From Bifidobacterium sp. WK041_4_12 (GTDB lineage Bacteria; Actinomycetota; Actinomycetes; Actinomycetales; Bifidobacteriaceae), in NCBI RefSeq assembly GCF_041080795.1, contig NZ_CP129674.1, positions 1,984,001 through 2,048,000 on the forward strand: a stretch of DNA of 64,000 nucleotides, given 5' to 3'. Shown here one piece after another: positions 47,039-55,938 of the stretch; within the stretch, counting starts at the first letter, position 1; every line of letters starts with the position of its first letter. The position numbers and the translations under genes are program-made. The notes below the pieces were generated by a model. The model searched no databases. It was given only the letters and a program-made list of their open reading frames with translations, and had not been told where the DNA came from.

Positions 47039-47141
47039 GAGTTTTGCGGCAATGATGAAGTATAGACCGCGATATTCGTTGAATTGTGGACGTGGATCAG
47101 CCGATTTTAGGTTGTGATACTTGAGAATTGCCGCAAAACTC
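47039..47141. repeat. 103-bp palindrome-ended intergenic element, copy 1
   Basis: The ends are inverted repeats: GAGTTTTGCGGCAAT at 47039-47053 and its complement ending at 47141, with further imperfect pairing inward to AAGTAT. A second element of exactly the same length lies at 60803-60905. The internal part of one copy aligns in reverse orientation with the other, with clear but partial similarity. No reading frame is shared. It sits between the DJ-1 and acylphosphatase genes, which converge. Confidence 0.85.
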
Positions 47142-47266
47142 GCAATCGCTGTGCAACATGCCCCTTGATGGCGGGTTTGAGACAGCTTCTGGGGCGACAT
47201 CGCCCCTCGTTATCCCCATTTTCCCACAGTGAAGTCTTGAGAAACTCGGATCGTCCGGGCGAAAGC

Positions 47267-47551
47267 CTATCGCACGATGAATCTGCGCTCAGAAACCGGG
47301 TGGATTCGTTCAATGCTCACGGTATCGACTCTCGCCCAGTCAGGCCCTTCGTGAAGCCACTGTGTCATGCGGTCGACCGCATCCTCATCGCCTTGGGCCT
47401 CGACGACAACCGAGCCATCATGCTCATTATGAACCCAGCCGGTCACCTGAATGCGTTCTGCGAATCTCAATGCAGAATAGCGGAAACCGACACCCTGAAC
47501 CATGCCGACAACCTGAGCATGAATGCGAATGGGCTGAGGTTTGATATCCAT
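47267..47551 (-). CDS. Acylphosphatase
   Basis: Small enzyme hydrolysing acyl phosphates. The 94-residue product has the two catalytic motifs: the phosphate loop with arginine in GMVQGVGFRYSA and the asparagine in GWVHNEHDGSVVVEAQG. ATG at 47551 (MDIKPQPIR) follows AGGGTGG. No operon partner is evident. The usual length is about 90 to 100 residues. Confidence 0.92.
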   Translation of the reverse strand: MDIKPQPIRIHAQVVGMVQGVGFRYSALRFAERIQVTGWVHNEHDGSVVVEAQGDEDAVDRMTQWLHEGPDWARVDTVSIERIHPVSERRFIVR

Positions 47552-47732
47552 GACGCCACCCTGCTTTCGATTATGGCTGCGCAACCCCGACAATAAACGC
47601 TCTTCAACCTTCATATCGAATCCCCTTCCCGCTGCTGCACGATGTATCGCTGCTGCATAATGGCTCGCTGCCGTTCAATGGCTTACGGGAGCAATCAATC
47701 CCGGCGACACAGCAGAACAGTGAGGCCCTGAA

Positions 47733-48554
47733 TCAGATAAATGCCCTTGGTCCGAAGATAGCAGTGCCAACGCGAACGATGGTCGAAGCTTCACGTATCG
47801 CGTATTCCATGTCGTGCGTCATGCCCATCGAGAGTTCGCTGCAGCTCCCGGTGCCCTGTTCCCCGGATTGCAGAATGGCATCTCGTACCGTGCGCAAGTG
47901 TGCAAAGCCCTTTCTAATCGTGGCTTCATCGTCCACATGAGCGCCTATCGTCATCAATCCCTGCAGCTGCAATCCTGGCAGTGTTGCCATCGTGCAGGCA
48001 AGTTCGAATGCCTTGTCTGGTTCACATCCCGACTTGGCGAATTCGCCGGATTCATTGACTTCCAGAAGAATGCCGATGTTCAGATCTCGTGCAACTGCAC
48101 GCTTGCTGATACGCTCTGCCAGTTGCAGATTGTCAACCGATTCGATGGTTCCCACATGGTCAATGACTTTGTTGATCTTGTTGGCCTGCAGCTGACCGAT
48201 GAGATGGAATCCCACCCTTGCGCTCATATCGTCTGTAGCATCATGAGGTTTTGGATTGAGCGCGAGACCCCGCTGAGCACAAAGCGCCTGCAGACCTTCA
48301 ACCTTGGCGGTGACCTCCTGAGGTCGGTTCTCACCAATCAGATGCACACCGGCATCGATTGCTGCCATGATCTCACCGACGGTGCGCGTTTTTGTGGCGG
48401 CAAGCAGCTTCACCTCTCCACTGGAACGCCCCGCCTGCTGTTCAGCGGCATGAATCCTATCCATGACTGTCGCAACGTTGTCACGAATTTGCGCTGCTCT
48501 CTGTGCCTCTACCTTCTGATTCGAAAGATCAATATGCTCCATATAGGAGACCAT
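47733..48554 (-). CDS. YggS/PLPBP-type pyridoxal phosphate homeostasis protein
   Basis: PLP-binding carrier protein of the alanine racemase-like TIM-barrel fold. The 273-residue product has the lysine block VKLLAATKTRTVGEI, the family core IGENRPQEVTAK, FHLIGQLQANKINKVI, LLEVNESGEFAKSG and a C-terminal LSMGMTHDMEYAIREASTIVRVGTAIFG. ATG at 48554 has AAGGGG upstream; ATG at 48542 is an alternative. It maintains vitamin B6 homeostasis in the family. Next on the strand is gluQ. Confidence 0.92.
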   Translation of the reverse strand: MVSYMEHIDLSNQKVEAQRAAQIRDNVATVMDRIHAAEQQAGRSSGEVKLLAATKTRTVGEIMAAIDAGVHLIGENRPQEVTAKVEGLQALCAQRGLALNPKPHDATDDMSARVGFHLIGQLQANKINKVIDHVGTIESVDNLQLAERISKRAVARDLNIGILLEVNESGEFAKSGCEPDKAFELACTMATLPGLQLQGLMTIGAHVDDEATIRKGFAHLRTVRDAILQSGEQGTGSCSELSMGMTHDMEYAIREASTIVRVGTAIFGPRAFI

Positions 48555-48643
48555 ATGAACGCCCCTTATCAACCTTGTCCTGCTCTGATGGATATCCCTT
48601 GATATCCCTGAATCCCAAGGCTATCGCGCTCACTCGAAATCAC

Positions 48644-49894
48644 CTATCCCAGCAAGCTCCGGCCTTGTTCCCATGACATTCCCATGGCTTGCAACGACTG
48701 TGAATGCAAGTGAATATCCTCGTGATGACGATTCAAGCGTGCTGTGGAAAACTTCGCGATCAGATCGGCTGCCTGACATGGATATGGGCAGTCGATCAAA
48801 CCAAGCCAGTACGCGCACCATCCGATCACAAGCTCTGGCTCCACATGACGCTCTCTCAGCGCTCCGAGGTCCAGATCGGCATGGCGCTTGGCCAGTCGCC
48901 GGCCTCCTGCATCCACGATCAAGGGCAGGTGAAGATACTCGGTAGATACTGGTGTCGAAGAGGCCCCGTCCCCGGTACCCAAATGTTGCTTGATCCACTG
49001 CTGAATGGCTGTCGATGGAAGAAGATCCCTGCCTCTGACGATGTGATTCACCCCCATCGCCCTGTCATCGACGCTTACGGCAAACTGATAGGCATACTCA
49101 CCATCGGAGCGACGAATAACCGTATCGCCAATATCTCGAGCAAGATTGAAGTGCTGAGGACCATACACGCTGTCCACAACATCAACCTTCGCACACGAAT
49201 CATGGCAATCTTGCGGCACTGCGACTCGCAACGCGTATCTGTCCCCTGCAGCAACGCGCAGGCGGCGCCGAGCAGAAGGAATCCTTCGACAAGTTCCGGC
49301 ATACACCCGAAAACCATCGCCAGCGTTGGGAGCGGAAGCAGCCTTGAGATCAGCCCGCGTACAGAAGCATGGATATACCAGTGGCTGTTTTCCAGCTGCG
49401 GATGGAGTTTCGTCATTCTCATCGCATAGCCATTGTGACTGTAATCGCTGCAAGGCTTCGTCATAGCAATCTATACGCTGCGACTGATAAACGACATCAC
49501 CATCCCAGTCCAGACCAAGCCACGACAGGTCGTCCATAATCCATCGGTCAGCATCCGGTCGGTTTCTCTCCACATCGATATCTTCGATGCGCAAACGAAT
49601 CCGACCGTGCGCTGCACGCGCAGCCAACCAGGCAGCCAAAGCGACATACGCATTGCCTACATGCATCCGGCCCGTCGGCGACGGTGCAAATCGGCCAATA
49701 ACCGGTCTGATTTGAGATTCATCCGCTGCAGTATCCCCTGGGCTACGAGACGCGTGGGCAGAAGAACCGGAGGCGCGCTCGACAAACGTACGATCATTAT
49801 GCCTTGACACGCTCTCAGACAATGCTCCAGACGACCTCCCAGAAACGCTCTCAGACAAGCTCTCAAACAATGCAGTTATGGAATATTTCTGCAC
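48644..49894 (-). CDS. gluQ: Glutamyl-Q tRNA(Asp) synthetase
   Basis: Truncated GluRS-like enzyme that attaches glutamate to queuosine in tRNA(Asp). It has RFAPSPTGRMHVGNAYVAL (HIGH motif), RIEDIDVERNR, the CFCTRADL region and HIVRGRDLLPSTAIQQWI. It lacks the anticodon-binding domain of full GluRS. The 416-residue length includes an N-terminal extension of about 60 residues rich in S, R and E. The GTG at 49894 overlaps the aquaporin gene by 32 bp; a later start in the extension is possible. Confidence 0.88.
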   Translation of the reverse strand: MQKYSITALFESLSESVSGRSSGALSESVSRHNDRTFVERASGSSAHASRSPGDTAADESQIRPVIGRFAPSPTGRMHVGNAYVALAAWLAARAAHGRIRLRIEDIDVERNRPDADRWIMDDLSWLGLDWDGDVVYQSQRIDCYDEALQRLQSQWLCDENDETPSAAGKQPLVYPCFCTRADLKAASAPNAGDGFRVYAGTCRRIPSARRRLRVAAGDRYALRVAVPQDCHDSCAKVDVVDSVYGPQHFNLARDIGDTVIRRSDGEYAYQFAVSVDDRAMGVNHIVRGRDLLPSTAIQQWIKQHLGTGDGASSTPVSTEYLHLPLIVDAGGRRLAKRHADLDLGALRERHVEPELVIGWCAYWLGLIDCPYPCQAADLIAKFSTARLNRHHEDIHLHSQSLQAMGMSWEQGRSLLG

Positions 49895-50594
49895 CCACTA
49901 TAGCCCCTGCAATGGGCGCAACGACAGGAATCCAGGCCTCATTCCACCGAGATGATCCTTTGTTGGGGAAAGGAAGCAACTGATGGAGCAAACGTGGCAT
50001 CAGATCGCGTGCAGGATTCAGTCCGGGGCCAGTCGGTCCACCCATGGAAGTGACCAGACCCCACACGATGAAGCCGACGACAATCGAGGCAGCGGCAGGA
50101 TCCTTCGCTCCCCAGGGGAGAATCAGGCAGCTCAACGCTCCGAGAACGAGAATCAACGTTCCAAAGAACTCATTCAGGAAGTAATTGCTGCGAGATTGCG
50201 CCGCATCAGTCGTTGAGAACGTTGCAAAGATGGAATCTGCAGACTCGGTGGCCTTGTAATACGGGTAATAGGTCGCCACGACGATGAGCTGACCCGCCAG
50301 CGCGCCCAGCAGCTGAGCCGCGATATATGGGAGCAAATTCGATACGGGGAACATGCCAACGACAACCTGGGCAATCGTCATTGCTGGGTTGATATGAGCT
50401 CCAGAGACACTTCCGAACATCAGCACGGGGAACATGACGCCGAAACCATAGCCCATGGCAATCGTCACCCATCCGGATTTGAAGCCTTTGGTGCCTTTCA
50501 ACTCTACGTTGGCAACGGCTCCGTTGCCAAAAACCATCAGTAATGCAGTTCCGATAAATTCTGCAATCAATTCAGTTATGAGGGGATAATGCAC
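49863..50594 (-). CDS. MIP-family aquaglyceroporin
   Basis: Membrane channel of the MIP family, 243 residues with six helices and two half-helices. The pore motifs are present: HINPAMT and GLNPARDLMPR. The aspartate after the second NPAR (NPARD) is the glycerol-facilitator signature, so it probably conducts glycerol or other small polyols as well as water. GTG at 50594 follows AGGAG at five bases. The gluQ start lies inside its 3' end. No glycerol kinase gene is in the window. Confidence 0.88.
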   Translation of the reverse strand: MHYPLITELIAEFIGTALLMVFGNGAVANVELKGTKGFKSGWVTIAMGYGFGVMFPVLMFGSVSGAHINPAMTIAQVVVGMFPVSNLLPYIAAQLLGALAGQLIVVATYYPYYKATESADSIFATFSTTDAAQSRSNYFLNEFFGTLILVLGALSCLILPWGAKDPAAASIVVGFIVWGLVTSMGGPTGPGLNPARDLMPRLLHQLLPFPNKGSSRWNEAWIPVVAPIAGAIVGAEIFHNCIV

Positions 50595-50719
50595 AACAAC
50601 TCCTGTAGTCAGGTGCAACGAGATGGAATGAATGGGGATGTGCAGCCTCGAAACACTACGAAGTGCGGCTCTCCAGAACGAGTGTACAACAAGATTTCAC
50701 GACACAACGCCGTACAGAG

Positions 50720-50747
50720 TTGCAATCGTCACAAAACAGTGTATTGT
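50720..50747 (+). promoter_or_regulatory. Promoter of tRNA-Lys
   Basis: TTGCAA at 50720-50725 and TATTGT at 50742-50747, spacer 16 bp, close to the sigma-70-type consensus. The predicted start is about 20 bp before the tRNA. No other promoter-like pair is nearby. Confidence 0.5.
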
Positions 50748-50773
50748 TGTCACTCGGCTCAAGAAGTGTCAAC

Positions 50774-50847
50774 GCCCCTATAGCTCAGTTGGCTAGAGCA
50801 GCTGACTCTTAATCAGCGTGTCCGGGGTTCGAGTCCCCGTGGGGGCA
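50774..50847 (+). tRNA. tRNA-Lys (anticodon CTT)
   Basis: A complete cloverleaf of 74 nt including the discriminator base: acceptor GCCCCTA with TGGGGGC, D-arm GCTC/GAGC, anticodon stem GCTGA/TCAGC with loop CTCTTAA, T-arm CGGGG-TTCGAGT-CCCCG and discriminator A. The anticodon CTT reads AAG (lysine). The CCA end is not encoded. Confidence 0.97.
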
Positions 50848-50854
50848 CAAGCCG

Positions 50855-50886
50855 AAATCCCCGCAGTCGAAAGATTGCGGGGATTT
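50855..50886 (+). terminator. Terminator after tRNA-Lys
   Basis: AAATCCCCGCA (50855-50865) pairs with TGCGGGGATTT (50876-50886), 11 bases, with a 10-base loop, 8 bp after the tRNA. The T-tract is short. Confidence 0.75.
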
Positions 50887-51064
50887 GTCATACATTCGGC
50901 CAGAACCAACATACCTCCGGCGTGCCCAACAGACCATGCTCAGCAAACAGACCGGAACGTTCTGAAAATCCTTTACACCACTGATTGTTTCTATCGGTTG
51001 ATATTTCTATCGGTCAGTCCAGTATGTCTTTACCGCAGGTTGTGGTGTTCCGTATCGACGGTCT

Positions 51065-51757
51065 TCAGTGTTGGCCGTAGACGTTGGTGTAGCGGTCATT
51101 GAGTTTATCGATGTCCGCTTGCGGAAGCTCAGTGAGATCCCCCAATTGACGCGCCGCCCATATCGTATGCGACACCCACTCGGTCACGGCCGCAGCCTTG
51201 ACGGCAGCTTCCGCATCCTTGCCGATGGTGAATGGGCCGTGATTGCGCATCAGGACGGCCGGCGACTTCGGATACTTTTTCAAGGTCTCGACTACTGCCT
51301 CACCAATCGCCTCCGAAGCTACCTCCCGGAAGGGACCCACCGGAATCGGGCCACCAAACTCGTCACCCATCAACGTCAGCACTGGCGGAACGTCAAGCCC
51401 CGCTGCAGCCCAAGCGGTAGCGTATACGGAATGCGTGTGCACCACACCATACACATCCGGCAAATGACGGTAGATGTAGGCGTGCGAGAGCGTATCCGTC
51501 GAAGGAGACTCGGTACCGTCAACCACGTTGCCATGCAGATCCGTGACCACCATGGAACTCGGGGTCAGATACTCGTAGCGCACTCCTGACGGCTTGATCA
51601 CCATCAGATCGGCGGTGTGCAAACGTTGTGACACATTGCCGGCTGTCCATACGACCAGATTCCAGGTGATCAGTTGCTTATGCAAATCTGACACCACCTC
51701 ACGCACCTGTTTGACCTCGGCGCGAACCTCGGGACCAAAATCAGCTAAAGAAACCAT
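51065..51757 (-). CDS. araD: L-ribulose-5-phosphate 4-epimerase
   Basis: Class II aldolase-fold zinc enzyme converting L-ribulose-5-phosphate to D-xylulose-5-phosphate. The 230-residue product has NVVVWTAGNVSQRL-like N-terminal sequence (LITWNLVVWTAGNVS), IKPSGVRYEYLTP, the metal-binding VVHTHSVYATAWA and VLMRNHGPFTIGK. It is the second gene after araB, 41 bp apart on the same strand, for L-arabinose catabolism. An araA isomerase gene is not adjacent, which is unusual for the pathway. Confidence 0.95.
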   Translation of the reverse strand: MVSLADFGPEVRAEVKQVREVVSDLHKQLITWNLVVWTAGNVSQRLHTADLMVIKPSGVRYEYLTPSSMVVTDLHGNVVDGTESPSTDTLSHAYIYRHLPDVYGVVHTHSVYATAWAAAGLDVPPVLTLMGDEFGGPIPVGPFREVASEAIGEAVVETLKKYPKSPAVLMRNHGPFTIGKDAEAAVKAAAVTEWVSHTIWAARQLGDLTELPQADIDKLNDRYTNVYGQH

Positions 51758-51798
51758 TATTATCTTCTCCTTATGGTGTTGTTGGGATCACTGCAGAA

Positions 51799-53475
51799 CT
51801 ACTCAGTTTGCGTTGCATCTTCATGATTTTCTTCGAGAGGGATTGCGTCGATCGCCGCCTTTTCGATGGTCAAGCCCTTCATGAAGCGGGTGAAGAATCG
51901 CTCGAATCCAGCCACATCCCGCGGGTCTGGATTCTCGGTGGTCGACGCTGCGCCAGCGAACACACGCTCATCGAGGTAGTCAGCCAACGCGACGTCGCGA
52001 TGCCATAGATAATCGGCCAGTACAGCCATGCCCCACGCACCACCTTCAGCAGCCGTAGACATCACCTTGATCGGAGTGTTGAAGGCTGCGGCCAATATTT
52101 TCTGCGCAACGCGGGGGGTGGCGAAGATTCCACCATGACCCACCAAGGAATCGACCTGTACATGCTCTTCGCGGATCATCACGTCCATGCCAATCTTGAC
52201 GGGCGCGAATGCGCTGAACAGCTGGGCACGCATGAAGTTCGCCAAATTCATGTGCGCCTCTGGCCCACGCGCGAACACCGGCCGGCCTTCTTCGAGGTTA
52301 GCCAAAAACTCGCCTGAATAGAAGCAGTAGTTGAGCAATCCGCCAGCGTCGGCATCAGCCTGATCGCCAATCGCCGCGCGGAATAACGTTCCATACAAGG
52401 TGCCCATGTCTACCTTGAATCCGGCTGCGTGGGCAAACTGGCTGAATAGCCCGACCCACGCATTGAGATCCGACGTGAAGTTATTGCCATGGCTCTGCCC
52501 CACCAGATCACCCACCGGTGTAACGGTCAAATCGATCTCTGGCCGTGGGTGCTTCAGTTTGCGTCCCAATACGACCATGGCGAAAATCGAAGTTCCCGCA
52601 GAGACGTTGCCGGTACGCACGCGCACTGAATTCGTCGCTACCATTCCGGTGCCTCCGTCTCCCTCGGGCGGGACGAGTCGGATGCCCGCCTGCAAGGTAC
52701 CGGTCGGATCGAGCAGTTGAGCGCCCTCGGCCGTCAATCGGCCGGCATCCCGGCCTGCCACCAGCGGCGTGGGCAACAGATTCTCGATATGCCAAGGCTG
52801 CGCTGCAACTTCTGGTATCGCTGAGAATTTGGCCAGCAGATCCTTCTCGTAGTATTTCGTGTCCTGATCAATCGGGAACATGCCTGACGCATCGCACACC
52901 CCAACCACCTTGTTGCCGGTCAGCTTCCAGTGCACATAGCCCGCCAGCGTCGTCAACGAGGCCACCTTCGGCACATGAGGCTCCCGGTTGAGAATCGCCT
53001 GGTACAGATGGGCGATGGACCAACGTTCGGGGATGTTGTATTGGAATAGCTTGGACAGCTTCTCATGCGCATCGTGCGTGTTCGTGTTGCGCCACGTACG
53101 GAACGGCACCAATAGCTGTCCATTGGCATCGAGGGCGAGATAACCGTGCTGCATTCCAGAAATTCCCATAGAGCCGACACGCGTAAGTTTCTCGCCGTAG
53201 GCGTTTTCGACGTCGTACGCCATGGACGCGTAGGCAGTCTGCAGACCGTGCCATACCTCCTCGAGCGAGTAGGTCCACAACCCGTTCTCAAGATGGTTTT
53301 CCCATTCGAAAACACCAGCTGCGATGGTGGCATAGGTGTCATCGATGAGCACCGCCTTGATCCGGGTCGAGCCGAGTTCCACACCCAGCGCCGTCTTGCC
53401 TGCCCGAATCTTCTCTGCAATGGCTTCTACTTGCCTCGAACTGCTATGTTCTAAATCTTCCTGTTGTGACGCCAT
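51799..53475 (-). CDS. araB: Ribulokinase (FGGY family)
   Basis: Carbohydrate kinase phosphorylating L-ribulose, judged by its pairing with araD. The 558-residue product starts the FGGY fold at GKTALGVELGSTRIKAVLIDD, has MGISGMQHGYLAL and the C-terminal ATP-binding part (STAAEGGAWGMAVLADYLW). ATG at 53475 (MASQQEDLEH) follows AAGGAG. Exact substrate preference cannot be told from sequence, because FGGY members act on several ketoses. The operon faces a divergently transcribed sugar symporter gene across about 0.9 kb. Confidence 0.88.
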   Translation of the reverse strand: MASQQEDLEHSSSRQVEAIAEKIRAGKTALGVELGSTRIKAVLIDDTYATIAAGVFEWENHLENGLWTYSLEEVWHGLQTAYASMAYDVENAYGEKLTRVGSMGISGMQHGYLALDANGQLLVPFRTWRNTNTHDAHEKLSKLFQYNIPERWSIAHLYQAILNREPHVPKVASLTTLAGYVHWKLTGNKVVGVCDASGMFPIDQDTKYYEKDLLAKFSAIPEVAAQPWHIENLLPTPLVAGRDAGRLTAEGAQLLDPTGTLQAGIRLVPPEGDGGTGMVATNSVRVRTGNVSAGTSIFAMVVLGRKLKHPRPEIDLTVTPVGDLVGQSHGNNFTSDLNAWVGLFSQFAHAAGFKVDMGTLYGTLFRAAIGDQADADAGGLLNYCFYSGEFLANLEEGRPVFARGPEAHMNLANFMRAQLFSAFAPVKIGMDVMIREEHVQVDSLVGHGGIFATPRVAQKILAAAFNTPIKVMSTAAEGGAWGMAVLADYLWHRDVALADYLDERVFAGAASTTENPDPRDVAGFERFFTRFMKGLTIEKAAIDAIPLEENHEDATQTE

Positions 53476-53879
53476 CGTCACCTGCTCCTTCGCTATTGTG
53501 ATCAACAACAATCAGAAAGCGAAATCATCGCATGCTGCAATGCATGAGTTGCAATGTTTTCACCTTTATAAGCGAATCGTAACACGGATATAAATAACGG
53601 GAAAAAGAATTCACACATGGAGAATGTTCGATAATTCATCGGCGTTTCCTCAATTCGTCAGTCCACCGACACGGTTCTTTGCACTGATTTCCCTGATATT
53701 GCAAGCATTTCTGGATAATGGCGTCACCCATCCACAGGTGATTGAGGATGCTGTAGACGACAGAACTGTTGAAATAATCACACTCCACGAACATCATATC
53801 AGTCCATATGAGCATCAATGCTGCCATATGTGCATATTTGGATAGGTCTTGATCGCGTCGTTGCATTCGAAACTACTAT

Positions 53880-54281
53880 ATGCAGGTGTTTGGTGGCCTT
53901 GGGACACCATTCACATACACCACCAGAGAGGGCGCGTGGCTCACCAGCAAACGCAATTGGGATGATTTGCGTACATTGCTATGTGGGAGGGGAAACAATA
54001 AAGCCCTCGAATCAATGACGATTGGAGACAAGTATGTCATCGGATGCTATAACTACCGATACCGCTGGATATCAGAGGAACCACAACCTATCAGATCGGG
54101 TGACGAAATGCGGCCATGGCATCAACACCACCATGTACGCAAGGCTGATTCTCACCCATCCTCGCGGGTGACATCACCAAAGGTGAAACAGCGGACATAC
54201 GCAGGGCACGACGCACATTGTGCTCGTACGCAAACGGTCATCGAATATCCCAACATCCAAGGTCATAGACGATTCGGATGA
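53880..54281 (+). pseudogene. Possible gene remnant, unrecognised
   Basis: A 133-residue open frame whose first 75 residues look like folded protein (LGTPFTYTTREGAWLTSKRN, then WDDLRTLL and GDKYVIGCYNYRYRW), while the rest is low in hydrophobic residues and ends in an unlikely tail. I cannot name a family. It lacks a good RBS. It may be a decayed gene in the arabinose spacer or a chance frame. Confidence 0.3.
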
Positions 54282-54329
54282 GCATTCGGACACTGACCAC
54301 ATACCAGCTTCCATCAAAAACACTCATTC

Positions 54330-54349
54330 CGATACGTCAGCTCGTATCG
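54330..54349. promoter_or_regulatory. Inverted repeat upstream of the symporter gene
   Basis: CGATACG and CGTATCG flank a 6-base spacer, 47 bp before the start codon. Its position suggests an operator for a sugar regulator; no regulator gene is in the window. Confidence 0.4.
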
Positions 54350-54396
54350 CATGACTATGTTCATAACCGCAATGTTGCGAAAGGACACATTCTATT

Positions 54397-55785
54397 ATGG
54401 CTACTAAGACAACCAGCATCGCAAAGAGATCGCGCGAATCCACCGGCACTGTCGTTCTCGTTTCAGTGATAACCTCCATCGGAGGATTTCTTTTTGGATT
54501 CGACAACGGCAGTATTTCAGGATCGATCGGATACATTACCACGAAGTTTTCACTGTCGGCCGCAGGCATGGGCTGGGTCACCTCCTGCTTGACCGTAGGC
54601 TGCATAGTGGGGGTCATCTTCGCAGGGCGACTGTCCGACCGGATCGGTCGAAAGAAAGTTCTGGTAATGGTGGCTACGCTATTCATGATTGGTGCCACGG
54701 GAGAGGCGGTTGCTCCAAACGTCAGCTTTCTTGTCGCGCTTCGCATCATTGTCGGCATCGGGATCGGATTGGAAACGACGGTCGCCCCTTTGTACATCGC
54801 CGAAATCGCACCGGCGCGCATTCGCGGTCGTTTGGTATCGTTCAACCAGCTGTTTAGCTGCATCGGCAATTTGGTCATCTTCGTCGTCAGCGCAATGATC
54901 ATCAGCGCTCATGCCGAAGCATGGAATATCGATTACGGCTGGCGCTCCACCTTCATCGTGGGCATCATCCCGGCCATAGCCCTTGTCATCTGCCTGAAAT
55001 TCATTCCCGAAAGCCCCCGTTGGCTTGTGCAGCAAGGTCGTCTTGATGACGCCAGAACATCGATCGGTCGTCTGGTTTCCGATTCAACAGATGTGGAGGG
55101 TGAACTTGATCGAATCAATGTGGTGATCGCGTCGGAAGAGAAGCCCAAGATTTCTGAGATATGGGCTCCGAAGATGAGGAAGCGTCTTCTCATCGTTACT
55201 GGCGTGCCATTCTTCATGCAGCTGACAGGCATCACCGCGGTATTTTATTACGCTCCCGAAATCTTCAAGACAGCCGGTTTTGGCGCCAATGCCGCCGTGC
55301 AAAGTACGATACTGGTCGGAGGCGCAATGGTATTGGGCGCACTCCTTTCCCTCTGGCTGATCGATCAGCTTGGCAGAAGAACCCTGTTGCTGCTCGGATC
55401 TGCGATGATGGCGGTTTTCTTGGGACTGATTTCATGGCTTTTTACGCTTGCTCAACCAAACGGAACATTCCTAGTGTCACTGCTGCTGCTCTTCGTCATC
55501 GCTTGGGGAGCAAGCTTCGGAACCATTTCATATGTGCTCCCTGGTGAACTGTTCCCAACTCGCATCCGCGGACTGGGATCGTCCGCTGACACATTGTCCC
55601 AGTGGATTTTCACCTTCATCATCGCGCAGTTCTTCCCAATCTTGGTCGCTGCATTCGGCATGGCCGTAGCATTCGCTGGACTTGCAACCTTCGGTGTGCT
55701 TGCATTCATCTTCTGCTACGTTCTGGTGCCCGAAACCAAGCAGAAGCCCCTTGAACAACTCGAGCTCGAACTGGCTGGAAAATAA
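54397..55785 (+). CDS. MFS sugar porter (sugar:H+ symporter)
   Basis: A 462-residue, 12-helix transporter of the sugar porter family. Signatures include FLFGFDNGSISGSIGYI (helix 1), AGRLSDRIGRKK (loop 2-3), PESPRWLVQQGR (loop 6-7) and PGELFPTRIRGLG (loop 10-11). The position opposite araB and araD suggests pentose, probably L-arabinose, uptake; that is inference from context. AAAGGA precedes the ATG. A strong hairpin follows the stop. Confidence 0.9.
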   Translation: MATKTTSIAKRSRESTGTVVLVSVITSIGGFLFGFDNGSISGSIGYITTKFSLSAAGMGWVTSCLTVGCIVGVIFAGRLSDRIGRKKVLVMVATLFMIGATGEAVAPNVSFLVALRIIVGIGIGLETTVAPLYIAEIAPARIRGRLVSFNQLFSCIGNLVIFVVSAMIISAHAEAWNIDYGWRSTFIVGIIPAIALVICLKFIPESPRWLVQQGRLDDARTSIGRLVSDSTDVEGELDRINVVIASEEKPKISEIWAPKMRKRLLIVTGVPFFMQLTGITAVFYYAPEIFKTAGFGANAAVQSTILVGGAMVLGALLSLWLIDQLGRRTLLLLGSAMMAVFLGLISWLFTLAQPNGTFLVSLLLLFVIAWGASFGTISYVLPGELFPTRIRGLGSSADTLSQWIFTFIIAQFFPILVAAFGMAVAFAGLATFGVLAFIFCYVLVPETKQKPLEQLELELAGK

Positions 55786-55794
55786 GGGATCAAT

Positions 55795-55837
55795 ATCTGG
55801 CCTGCTTGGGTGCTTAGCTCACTCAGGCAGGCCAGAT
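55795..55837 (+). terminator. Terminator after the sugar symporter gene
   Basis: ATCTGGCCTGC (55795-55805) pairs with GCAGGCCAGAT (55827-55837), 11 bases, with extra pairing in the loop. It starts 9 bp after the stop. Confidence 0.8.
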
Positions 55838-55911
55838 TCATTTCACCATTTCAACGATTTGAGGAATGCAGTGTGCGCACAGACCTCAACATCAACACCG
55901 CGTTCACGAAC

Positions 55912-55937
55912 CTCATGCAATAACCTCATGCAATAAC
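55912..55937. repeat. 13-bp tandem duplication beside the fhs stop
   Basis: CTCATGCAATAAC occurs twice in tandem (55912-55924, 55925-55937), directly adjacent to the stop codon of fhs on the minus strand. Confidence 0.8.
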
Positions 55938-55938
55938 T

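Larger units (their letters stand above)
53476..54396. other. Gene-poor 0.9-kb spacer between araB and the symporter gene
   Basis: This divergent region must hold promoters for both sides. I see no confident complete gene. A possible gene remnant lies at 53880-54281 and a 7-bp-arm palindrome at 54330-54349. A further frame on the minus strand at 53636-53866 looks protein-like but has no recognisable domain and is not called. Confidence 0.6.

Noticed and set aside
53636..53866. Minus-strand protein-like frame in the arabinose spacer
   Set aside because: 76 residues with no recognisable domain or RBS, overlapped by other frames; not distinguishable from chance.
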